Below are positions 1 through 7,896 of a stretch of 13,355 nucleotides of DNA, in pieces. The DNA comes from Phellopilus nigrolimitatus (Eukaryota > Basidiomycota > Agaricomycetes > Hymenochaetales > Hymenochaetaceae). The notes beneath the pieces were generated by a model. That model did no database searches and was not told where the DNA came from. It saw only the letters and a program-made list of their open reading frames with translations. Numbering within the stretch: the first letter of the stretch is position 1; the number at the start of each line of letters is the position of its first letter. The stretch lies in the NCBI GenBank assembly GCA_021029095.1, contig JAJOHG010000575.1:1-13355 (forward strand), written 5' to 3'. The translations under genes and the position numbers were made by a program.

Positions 1-200
1 GAATCGCGTCTTGCCGAAATGTGATCGAAACTGCCAGTGCCAAGGCTCCAACGCGATCGGCGCCTGTACGCACTCAACCAGCAGGTACGCTAAGCCTACG
101 CTGCTGCGAGGCCCCTTCGCAATTATCTAATGTCGGTTTGCAGCCAACGTACTCGGCGCGACTCCGCCGCAACTTCAAGTGCCCACCGCCAGCGCCAGCC

Positions 201-1272
201 ATGTCAGGCGGGATGCCATGGGTAAAGGTCTCCGCAGCCATAGGCGGTTGTACGTGCCCCTTCTCTTCTCCTCCCTCCTTTCCCTTCTCCCTTCTCCCTT
301 CCCCATTTTTCTCTTTCTCCCCCCAGTTCCTGCTCCGCAACTCCGGCGTTTTCATTCGCTTGTTTCTCCGTGCGCGCGTTCCTCCCCCTCCCCCTCTTTG
401 CGCTTCGCAGGCCCCCCTTCGCGCTGCTTGCGGAGGACAAGCATGCCTATACGCGTTTGCGTTTGCGTTTCCCCGCCGCTGCCTCTGCCGTCGCCCCCGT
501 TCCTGGCTTCCGCTTCCCTGCCCGTGCAACGCTTCTCCCCGCTGATCTTGCTCCTTTTCCCTTTTTCTCGACGCCCCCCCCCTGCTTTCTTTCACACCTG
601 GCTCGACGCGGCCGTGGCTAAAAAAACGGACGGCGTGCACTGCCGTGCGGTCCGCGCGCGCGAACGTGCAGGCCTCGGGTTGGCTACGTTCTCATGCGCG
701 GTATGTCTTGTCTTTTCTCTCTCATGGCCTAGCTAGCGGGCGCTGTGTGTGTGTGGTGTGTGTGTGCTGACGTGTCTGCCGCCGTTTTCCCAGCCGTGAC
801 GCCCACGCCCGAGCAGCTGTACAGCGTGCGTCATAGATCAATTTAGCGGACTAAATTTGTGAATCGCACAATGCCTGAAAATAATAATTTTATTTTTGGA
901 TGAACAGAAAATGTCCCGGACCTGCGCCGCAAGGTCGACGCGTCGCGCGCGCAACGGATGGCCGCTGAGGCCGCCGTGCAGCAGCAGTTCGGCGCGCAAA
1001 CTCAGGTGCGTTGTTGGAATATACCACGCAGGATGATTGTTACCTTCGCACACATACCCTTTACTTATTCTATTTTATTTTACATCCTCTTCGTCTTCCC
1101 TTCATGCGTTTGCTCTACGTCCCTTCGCTCCCATTTGAATTTGATCTTCACCTCCACCCACCGCTTCCACCAATTCCACCCCGCTAAAAACCGTCCGACT
1201 GAACTCCCCCTGCAGGCCGCTATCGCCGACCCGGACGCGCAGAAGCCAGTCTGGGCAGAGCAGCGCAAGTAG
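201..1272 (+). CDS. CBP4: CBP4-like mitochondrial complex III assembly factor (5 exons)
   Basis: Predicted inner-membrane protein of about 90 residues. CBP4 family members assist cytochrome b assembly into the bc1 complex. Exons 2-5 are 672-700, 794-829, 908-1005 and 1216-1272 (TAG 1270-1272). They encode YVLMRAVTPTPEQLYS, then PDLRRKVDASRAQRM, and end in DPDAQKPVWAEQRK. The order hydrophobic segment, PTxEqLy, PDLRRK and KPxW matches my recollection of fungal CBP4. ATG 201 gives MSGGMPWVKVSAAIGG, a plausible membrane start. However, the best donor (GTACGT at 250) puts this frame out of phase with exon 2. A weak donor at 254 (GTGCCC) restores phase and gives 273 coding nt. ATG 218 with the donor at 250 is also in phase but gives a basic, non-hydrophobic start. 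Exon 3 is in phase only with a weak donor at 830 (GTCATA), not with the better-looking GTGCGT at 826. Exons 2-5 are fairly sure; exon 1 is not. Nothing recognisable lies in 1-200. Confidence 0.55.
254..671 (+). other. Long pyrimidine-rich first intron of the CBP4-like gene
   Basis: About 420 nt separate the predicted first exon from the acceptor ending at 671 (TGCAG). The plus strand is dominated by C and T between about 260 and 600, with runs such as CTCCCTCCTTTCCCTTCTCC and a perfect (GCGTTT)3 at 453-470. Several NAG sites follow pyrimidine tracts (for example at 326 and 410), so a small extra exon inside this stretch cannot be excluded. Open frames here on either strand are low-complexity products of the base composition. 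Confidence 0.4.
744..766 (+). repeat. (TG)n microsatellite inside an intron
   Basis: A run of alternating T and G with one GG interruption. It lies in intron 2 (701-793) of the CBP4-like gene, just upstream of a CTGAC branch-point-like sequence and the TTTTCCCAG acceptor. Confidence 0.8.
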
Positions 1273-1770
1273 CCGCGCGCGCGAAAACCGAGCCCGCACC
1301 GCCGTTTCCTGGATAACCAAAAAAACAAAAAAACCCCTAGTTTTCTTCTCCCTCCATCTGCTCTGCTCTGCTAAGATATTGGCTTTCAGAGAAGCCAACA
1401 GCACTGCGGTGTGACTGCGTGAGCTGCTTCGCTCGCATATACTTGCCCAGAGCCGCTCGCTGCCTCGCCTCCCAATGTGTAAATTTACGCGTCGCTCTAA
1501 TGTTTATTATATTATTTTCTTCCCCCTCTTCGTGTGCAATCGGCGGAGTGAATGAATTCTCGAAGCAATTGGAAACTCGCTCTTCAATCTTACGGCCGCG
1601 GGCAAGCAAATGAACGGTCGCCTCGATAATTGGACGGACTACAACAGGCTCTGTTAGAATACGCGCACGGCGAGATCTACGCCTTTTCGTGATGTATGGC
1701 CGCAGATCTCTTGCCATCCAAGCACCGCATACGCAACGCACGCCCGACATTTCTCCGGGGCAAGCAGCCT

Positions 1771-1791
1771 GTCTTCGCTGATCACGAAGAC
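1771..1791. repeat. Perfect inverted repeat, 7-bp stem
   Basis: GTCTTCG at 1771-1777 is exactly complementary to CGAAGAC at 1785-1791, with loop CTGATCA. It stands 10 bp from a second hairpin at 1802-1827, in which GGCGC-C-CTGC pairs with GCAGGCGCC around a 7-nt loop. Function unknown. Confidence 0.6.
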
Positions 1792-2144
1792 GCACATCCC
1801 CGGCGCCCTGCGGCGTCGGCAGGCGCCACAACCGTTCACCCAGCGGGCGAGACGCATTTTCTCGCGTGCGCAATCTCTCCGTCCGACGGGATCGAGCGCT
1901 TATCTAACTTCTAGCGTTTCCGCCAAGCGAAGCGTGCGTCGCGGGGGCGACGAGCCTAAGTGCCATATATATGCATATGCATAGCTGCTCGCGGCCGGGT
2001 TCTGGATGCGGCTAGCCTGGAGGCGTGCGGCGGCGTTCGCCGGAATGCCTACCCTACCCTGCGCAAAGGCGAAGGCGAAAAGTCTCTGTGCGCGGCGGGG
2101 CGCGCGGGCCGGGGAGATAGTCACGGGGATTGTTTTGCGCAGAC

Positions 2145-2166
2145 TCAGCGGGCTTGAGCCCGCTGA
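2145..2166. repeat. Perfect 9-bp hairpin with TTGA loop
   Basis: TCAGCGGGC at 2145-2153 and GCCCGCTGA at 2158-2166 are exact reverse complements around a 4-nt loop. The stem is GC-rich and has no T run after it, so it is not an obvious intrinsic terminator. It lies about 220 bp downstream of the SHQ1 stop on the SHQ1 sense strand, so it could belong to a long 3' UTR or to an unannotated RNA. Confidence 0.6.
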
Positions 2167-2387
2167 TGACCGCAGAGTGTGGCTTGGCTGCGGAACCTCG
2201 TATGGTTCTATGCTCATGCGCAATTTCGGCGAGAATGAAACGCTTGCCCGTCGTTAGTTTTCGGGCCTTATACCTATTATTTATTAGTCGCGATCTTTTT
2301 CAGGGAGGCGGGATTTGTGGCTGGCAGGCGCAGCTGCGCGCATTTTCTTTCAGACGGGTACACAGTGCGTATACGTATATATACATT

Positions 2388-4387
2388 TTAATGCTTAGTC
2401 GCAGAAGTCTGCAATGACACCGAGCCCGAGTCAGACGAGGACGAGGACGAGGACGAGGCTCCAGACGACGATAGCGTCGATGACGAGGACGAGGACGAGG
2501 ACGGGGAACTCGACGCGTCGGAGGCTGCGTCGCCGCCATCCGAGCCGTCGCCGCCCGCCTCGGACTCGTCGTCGCTGTCGGGCGCGCGCGCGGCCTGCTG
2601 CCGCGCCGCAGCCTCCAGCTCGACGAGGTCCCAGCCGACGCCCCGCTTGTCGAAGCGTGTGCCTGCGAGCGCCTGCCCCAGCCCGCGAAGCATCTCCTCG
2701 CTGTATAGAGGATGTTAGAAGATGATGAGGATGCAGAGTGGAGGTTTGGGACGATCAGGATGGGGTGATGAAACGGGTGTACAGGGAACAGATCAAAAGG
2801 GGTAGATACCCATTGAATAAGAGGACTGAGAGATGAAGATAAAAGGCGGGCCAAGTGAGCTCACCTCGCATCGCTCGCGACCCATCGGCAGAAGTCGTCG
2901 ACCCATATCTTGCCGTAGATATAGTACACCTCGTGGTGGTCCAGCACCCTCTTCGTCGCAAACAAGGCGCGGAGGACGGCACGCCGTCCGTGGCCGAGCA
3001 CGGTGCACACATCCCGCAGGCAGCGCTCCGCCAAGGCGAAAGAGCGGTAGAGCGGGAACGCGAGTGCGCGCCTGATCGACGGCGTCAGCGCGCTCTGGAT
3101 GTCGGCGGACGTGAAGGCCAGAGGCGTTCCGGTTGGGGGCGCATACGGGGGCGGGTCGAGAGCGGTGAAAGCGGGTGTGAGGGAGCAAATCGTCCATGCG
3201 CTCTCCGGTGTTGGATCGTTTTGTGTTGTTCGCGCATCGTAGGCATACGAGAAGAGGATTGACATCAGTGTCAGATAGAGGCCGTGTTTTTGCAGCGGTG
3301 TTGCTAAGTCTGAAATTAAACCAACCATTATATTATATTCCACCTTCAGACTCTAAAAAACTATACTTGCATTCTTTTCGTGGTAAGCGCAGCATTTCTG
3401 CATTCTCCTCCTCAGTGAAGACTAAGGGATCGTTGAGGTCAGGTGAGCATGGAGCTTCTGGAGGGGGCCTGTACGCCATGATTTCTTGGATATATTCATC
3501 GTCAACAAAATCAGCCCTGCAATTCGACATTAAATTAAATTGGATTAGAGATCTGCAATAATAATAATAATAATGAAGTGCACACTCACATGTAATATTC
3601 CTCGTCCCATTTTTCTTCTTCGTGCTTCAATCGTCTCAACCGCCGCTCCTCTTCAGTCAGCTTTTCGGCCTCGTCACCGAGCTCATTCACCTCATTCTCG
3701 GTGAGGGTAACATGGCCAAAGTAACCGGCATATACGTTCAAGAACCCGTACCGGCGCTCCGTCGATATTTGAACCGAGTAAGGCAGAGGTGATTGAGGAG
3801 TCTGTTGAGGAATTTGCCAATCATTTTCGGCGGCTGTTAAGTCGAAATATAATCAATACCGACAGATATATTCGGTCGAACCGGTGTACGCACCTTGCAG
3901 AACCTCTCGTTGATCCAGACTCAACTGCTTTGTCGCCTCCGCAAGATCAATTCCCGCAATTTGCGGCACTTCTTCTATATCTTCTGAATCAAGGACCTCG
4001 ATGGCGGGCTGAGGCGCGGGCTCGTCGCGTTTGGGCGGAGCCAAGAGCTTCGCAAGTACGTCCAGGTCCTTGAAGTCCTCCCCGGGGATAGCTTTCGCCA
4101 ACGTCACAGTCAGATACCCAGATGCGGGGTCGTACGCAGCACAGGATGCGTCATCCTCGACGATCTCGCCGGGGAAATCGAGGCGCAGGAAGTACGGGCT
4201 TATATGCACGGAGAAGAGCGAGCCGTCGACGTGCAGCTCGATATCAGATGCCTGTCTGGCGGGAGCTCAAGTGAGGATGTGGAAGCCCTAGGCGATGCTT
4301 TGATGCACTTACACGCACGGCCGGCACGTATATGCGCACGACCACCGCCGCGGCGGTCTGCGAACAGGTGAAGCGCGGAGTGATCAT
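2388..4387 (-). CDS. SHQ1: SHQ1, H/ACA snoRNP assembly chaperone (6 exons)
   Basis: SHQ1 holds the pseudouridine synthase Cbf5/dyskerin before H/ACA RNP assembly. Exons on the minus strand: 4387-4313, 4251-3894, 3833-3590, 3516-3344, 3309-2865 and 2700-2388, giving 535 residues. The N-terminal CS-like domain starts MITPRFTCSQ and carries the family hallmark SPYFLRLDFP (about 43-52) and FKDLDVLAKLL. The SHQ1 domain follows: YGFLNVYAGYFG, then DEEYYMADFVDDEYIQEI (about 219-236), FSYAYDAR and ESAWTICSL, then ALAFPLYRSF and WVDDFCRW. WDLVELEAAA precedes a C-terminal Asp/Ser-rich tail, as in relatives. All junctions keep phase. Intron 4 (3343-3310) is only 34 nt; intron 5 (2864-2701) is 164 nt. 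The start is well supported because MITPRF is the conserved family start. The gene shares a 294-bp promoter region with TRP2. Confidence 0.93.
2434..2502 (-). repeat. GAC/GAG hexanucleotide repeats coding for poly-Ser
   Basis: On the plus strand, (GACGAG)4 at 2434-2457 and a second run of about 3.5 units at 2482-2502. Read on the minus strand in the SHQ1 frame they are alternating TCG and TCC codons, giving the two poly-serine blocks of the C-terminal tail. The repeat is therefore a length-variable part of the coding sequence. Confidence 0.8.
3557..3574. repeat. (AAT)6 microsatellite in SHQ1 intron 3
   Basis: Six perfect AAT units lie within the intron spanning 3589-3517. They fall just inside the 5' splice site of the minus-strand transcript, so length change would alter intron size but not the protein. 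Confidence 0.85.
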
Positions 4388-4681
4388 CTCTGTCGGAGTA
4401 TCAGTGCCGAGCAAGATCAAAGATTGTTAACAGCCCAGATGGCATGCAACACTAGCAAAAGACAACAGTCCGACCAGATCAGCTTTCTGTGACTGTTCCG
4501 TGCTCGTCGTCGTCGTCGATGAGTCCATAGCAGCTCCGAGCTGCCATCGGATTTTCATGTAGGTTGCCGGAAAAATGCCGGGATCTGGCAGGATCTCAAG
4601 TTAATATTTGTTTATGTAATCAAGGTGCGACTAATTATAAAGCTCGCGATCGACTTTTGACTCTACAGTTCGTACTGACCT
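4388..4681. promoter_or_regulatory. Divergent promoter region of SHQ1 and TRP2
   Basis: 294 bp separate the two start codons. Seen toward TRP2: TATAAA at 4636-4641 and TGACTC at 4658-4663, the latter matching six of seven bases of the Gcn4/CPC1 site TGACTCA. The TGACTC lies downstream of the TATA-like element, which is unusual for an activator site. Short upstream frames are present: ATG-TAG at 4557-4562, a nine-codon frame at 4575-4604 and ATG-TAA at 4614-4619. Toward SHQ1 (minus strand) there is a 33-codon upstream frame at 4528-4427, starting MDSSTTTTSTEQ, encoded partly by a CGT trinucleotide run near 4504-4519. No transcription start is known, so which of these are in mRNA is inference. 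Confidence 0.5.
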
Positions 4682-6552
4682 ATGGATCCTCAGGTGAGAA
4701 TAAATGCGTGAAACATAACATCATTGGAGACATGACAGACTTTCTTTTCAGTCTTTGGCACCTCACCCGCCGCTCTCGACAGTCGAGCAGCTTATCCTTC
4801 ACGAAAAGCGCGGAAATTGTGTCCCAGTATTCGTCCAGCTTCCGGCAGACTTATTGACACCGTGTACTGCGTACCTACGCATAGCGAAGGACTCGAAGTA
4901 CAGTTTTTTGCTCGAATCTGTGATCGCAGGGGAAAATATTGCTAGATACAGCTTCATCGGGAGTGGTGACTACTCCAGACCCTGAGTTTATGCTACAGGA
5001 ATATTGACCGTGTTACATTGTACGCAGATCCTAACAAGGTCATCAGGACGGGACCAAGGGAAGACGCTACAGGCGACCCGATGACCGTACTGCAGAAAGA
5101 GCTCGCGTCCTACCGCTACATCAAGATTCCTGAGGTGCCTACATTTACGGGCGGGGCCATCGGCTACGTCTCGTATGACTGCATCCAGTATTTTGAGCCC
5201 AAGACGGCCTGCGAACTGAAAGACACGCTCGAAATCCCCGAGGCGTTCTTCATGCTCGCAGACACGCTCGTCGTGTACGACCACCTGTACCAGAACATCA
5301 AGGTCGTGTCGCACGTCTTCGCGCCGCCGAACTCGCCGCAGATCAACCTCGCGTTCGTGTACCAGACGGCAGTCGAGAAGGCTCGCAGGCTCGCGCGCAT
5401 ATTGCTATCCTCGGAGCCGGTGCCTGTACCGCTGCAGGCGCCGATTGTGACCGGTCAAAACGCGACGTCGAATGTGGGCAAGGACGGGTACGAGGCGTTC
5501 GTGACGAAGCTGAAGCAGCACATCGTTGCTGGCGACATCATCCAGGCTGTCCCCTCGCAGCGCCTTGCGCGTCCGACAACTCTACATCCGTTTAATGCGT
5601 ACAGGAAGCTAAGACAAGTGAATCCGAGCCCGTACATGTTCTATGTGGATTGTGGAGACGTTCAAATCGTGGGTGCGAGCCCCGAGACGTTGTGCAAGGT
5701 TGAAAAGAACAAGGTATATAATCATGCGATCGCAGGCACAACGAAGAGAGGAAAGACTCCTGAGGGTAAGTCTGAATTTTTATTCTTTTTTGATTTTTTG
5801 TTTGTTCTAAACAATAGGACTGATCAGACCTCTTCCCTCTTCCCTTCATCTCCCTTCTCATTAGAGGACGAGCGACTAGGGAACGAGCTTCAGTCATCAG
5901 AAAAAGATCGTTCGGAGCATATTATGCTTGTCGACCTTGCACGCAATGATGTCAATCGGGTCTGTCAGGCGCAGACAGTGAAGGTGGACCACCTGATGCG
6001 TGTCGAGAAATTCAGCCACGTCATCCATCTAACATCGCAAGTGTCAGGACTCCTGAGAGATGGTCTGACAAGGCTCGTTTCCGTTATTTTGCCTAGCTAT
6101 GGTTTGCAAGAGTACTCACGTCACCTCTAGGTTCGACGCCTTCCGCTCGATCTTCCCAGCTGGTACCGTCTCGGGCGCGCCGAAGATCAAGGCCATCGAG
6201 CTCGTCTCGTCGCTGGAGCGCGAACGGCGCGGCGTCTATGCGGGCGCGGTCGGCCGCTGGGACTTCGCGGACGACGAGATGGACGTGTGTATCGCGATCC
6301 GTACAATGGTGTTCAAAAACGGCATTGCGTACCTCCAGGCGGGCGGCGGGATTGTCTTTGACAGCGTTGAGGAAGACGAGTACACCGAGACTCTGAACAA
6401 GCTGATGGGGAATATGAAGGCTTTGGAGGCAGCGGAAGGTAAGCATTGTCCCATTTTTCCAACCATGTTCTCTGGGCCTGATTTACGTTCTTCATCCAGA
6501 TCATTGGTTTAAAATTCAACAGGCGCAGACGCAGGCGTCTGCACCCTCATAG
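4682..6552 (+). CDS. TRP2: TRP2, anthranilate synthase component I (6 exons)
   Basis: Converts chorismate and an amino group from glutamine (supplied by the TrpG/TRP3 glutaminase partner) to anthranilate, the first step of tryptophan synthesis. Exons: 4682-4693, 4752-4965, 5028-5765, 5865-6072, 6131-6438 and 6500-6552, giving 510 residues, close to yeast Trp2 (507). The N-terminal regulatory part has LLES at 57-60, the tryptophan feedback motif, then RYSFIGSDP. The chorismate-binding domain shows [53 protein letters not shown] (about 391-409), [11 protein letters not shown] and LQAGGGIV (about 456-463). No glutaminase domain is fused. Exon 1 codes only MDPQ; no other in-frame ATG precedes the conserved region. 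Intron 4 (6073-6130) uses a GC donor, required to join LTR to FDAF. Transcription converges with uS2m. Confidence 0.95.
6073..6130 (+). other. GC-AG intron in TRP2
   Basis: The exon ends ACAAG and the intron starts GCTCGT and ends CACCTCTAG, with CTCAC as a likely branch point. Only this junction gives the invariant TR-FDAF sequence. GT sites in the interval are either out of phase or leave a 19-nt intron that inserts non-conserved residues. If retained, the intron ends translation at a TAG formed by its own acceptor. Confidence 0.75.
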
Positions 6553-6643
6553 CTTCATCGGCCACGTAATTAATGTATGAGATATTGATTAATGCATTGG
6601 AAGCCCCATGAAATGTATGCAAGAAAAAGAAAAGGCGACAGCA
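6553..6643. other. Convergent 3' junction of TRP2 and uS2m
   Basis: Only 91 bp separate the two stop codons. The stretch is AT-rich with an ATTAATGTATGAGATATTGA segment but no clear AATAAA signal. The 3' UTRs of the two genes probably overlap as antisense. Confidence 0.5.
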
Positions 6644-7685
6644 TCACATCGCATCCTGAGCTTCAGCTACCTCTGCCTGAAAACGTCTAAGTACCTGGGC
6701 ACCCTCGCTGTTGTATTCTCGGCTAGCTTGTTCCCTCGCTGCTTCTATTCGACGCTGCTCCTCCTTCCGAATCTCGATTCCTTCCCGCCCTGCGATGCTC
6801 AGCACGCCGGCAACAAGTTCTGCTGTCCGCGTGCTCTCATCGTTAGCGGGGATAGCGTACATGACGATACGCGGGTCGACATTCGAGTCGATGATTCCAA
6901 TTGTTGGAATATGCTCAATGGCAGCCTCCCGGATGGCAGGCATGTTCGCAAGCGGGTTCAGAATGACGAGTAGGTCAGGGATAATTTTTGTGGTCTCGAC
7001 CGTGTGCTGTCCGAAATGGTGTTGGCGGTTTGTAAGGGTGCCAGGGAGCCATTTATCGCCGACGTAGTAGCTCTGCACGCCCATACGCTCGGAGGCTTTT
7101 TTGACGGCGCCACGGATGTCAGGGCGCGTGCCGATGAAAACGACGGTGCCGCCGGCTGCGGCGACGGAGCGGGTGAGGTTCGCGGCGCGGCGGAGCATAG
7201 GCACGGTGTGGTCGAGGTCGATGAGAGTAATGCCGGCACGAGTGCCGTAGGCATAGGGCATAAAGTTCTGGTTGAGGAGAGAGGTGGAGTGGCCAAGGTG
7301 GGCGCCGGCTGCGATGAGGGCGGAAAGGGTGAGCTGGCCGGGGGCGGGCGGGCGGTGGAGGGAATGGTGCGGCTGCCATGTATTGTCGCGCGTCTGGGCG
7401 GAGCCGTACTGCGAGTAGTGATCGACTATAAAAAATAAGTGAGCACAATAGTCTGGTCGGGCTACAGAGGGACGTACGGTAGACCCTGTCCGTTGCGCGT
7501 GCAGCTTGGAATTCGGACCAGTCGTCCTGCGTCTTGAGCGGTGCGTCCATCGGGATGCCGGTCACTATTGAGCGCGTCGAAGCTGGCGTCCGCACGCTCG
7601 ACGACGAGGACGAGGACGGCGAGGCCCCTGCAGCACGACGTGAGCGCCAGCAGCCATGGCAAAGCTGCCTGGCTCTTGACTGCAT
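6644..7685 (-). CDS. MRP4: Mitochondrial small-subunit ribosomal protein uS2m (MRP4)
   Basis: Structural protein of the mitochondrial 28S/37S subunit. Two exons, 7685-7478 and 7425-6644, with a 52-nt intron, give 329 residues. The first 30 or so residues start MQSRARQLCHGCWRSRRAAG, rich in Arg and Ser with no acidic residue, typical of a mitochondrial targeting peptide. The uS2 fold follows: LTLSALIAAGAHLGHSTS (GAHLGHS at about 110-116), MPYAYGTRAGITLIDLDHT (from 125), GGTVVFIGTRPDIRGAVKKA, then IIPDLLVILNPLANMPAIRE and IPTIGIIDSNVDP (about 217-254). The C-terminus carries a charged helical extension (EEQRRIEAAREQASREY). The join at 7478/7425 reads VYLDHYSQYG in phase from a GTACGT donor. It shares a short promoter region with the Hsp70 gene. 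Confidence 0.92.
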
Positions 7686-7896
7686 GGTAACTTGGAAAAA
7701 GTGCAGTCTGCAGAGATCGCAATTGGCCAGATCGCCCAGTCCGAAAGAGGGAGAAATATTATGTCAGCAACTTTCAGATCACAAATTTTTCTCGTCGGCG
7801 GCGTCTACGTTGTGCACTCACCATCCGGCTCTCAGCGCAAGAGCTCTCCTCCCGCCCTCCTTTCCACCCTCTTTTCCTTTCTCCAAAAAATCAAAA
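7686..7896. promoter_or_regulatory. Divergent promoter of uS2m and SSB Hsp70
   Basis: 211 bp separate the two ATGs. ATTGG at 7722-7726 is a CCAAT box on the minus strand, about 37 bp before the uS2m start; in fungi such sites bind the HAP complex, which regulates respiration genes. Immediately before the SSB start is a CT-rich tract (about 7839-7884) followed by AAAAAATCAAAA before the ATG. Such CT tracts are common in strongly expressed filamentous fungal genes. I see no convincing heat-shock element, which fits Ssb chaperones not being heat-induced. Confidence 0.5.

Larger units (their letters stand above)
1273..2387. other. Gene-free region between convergent genes, with hairpins
   Basis: This 1115-bp stretch lies between the stop codons of the CBP4-like gene and SHQ1. 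No recognisable protein, tRNA or transposon end is visible. Open frames up to about 178 codons on the minus strand (1873-1337) resemble nothing I know. Structure present: a perfect 7-bp stem with a 7-nt loop at 1771-1791; a 9-bp stem with one bulged C at 1802-1827; a perfect 14-bp palindrome TATGCATATGCATA at 1970-1983; and a perfect 9-bp stem with a TTGA loop at 2145-2166. An A-rich stretch just after 1317 could be part of the upstream gene's 3' UTR. Confidence 0.6.

Noticed and set aside
74..640. 188-codon minus-strand open frame near the left edge
   Set aside because: It is antisense to the pyrimidine-rich intron, so its Arg/Glu/Gly-rich product reflects base composition. No family resemblance.
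1337..1873. 178-codon minus-strand open frame in the gene-free stretch
   Set aside because: No recognisable domain, mixed composition, and no supporting splice or start context. Kept only as a note.
2160..2175. TGATGAC resembling a C/D snoRNA C box, beside the hairpin at 2145-2166
   Set aside because: No D box (CTGA) at a suitable distance downstream and no terminal stem, so a snoRNA call is not supported.
2414..2725. Plus-strand frame rich in Arg-Thr repeats
   Set aside because: Shadow of the SHQ1 serine-codon repeat on the other strand.
3344..3370. Alternative donor GTATAG for SHQ1 intron 4, giving a usual 57-nt intron
   Set aside because: It leaves two bases of a codon and puts the following conserved exon in the wrong frame with any available acceptor.
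3834..3893. GGTTCGACC on the minus strand, like a tRNA B box
   Set aside because: It lies in a 60-nt SHQ1 intron with no room for a tRNA and no matching acceptor stem or A box.
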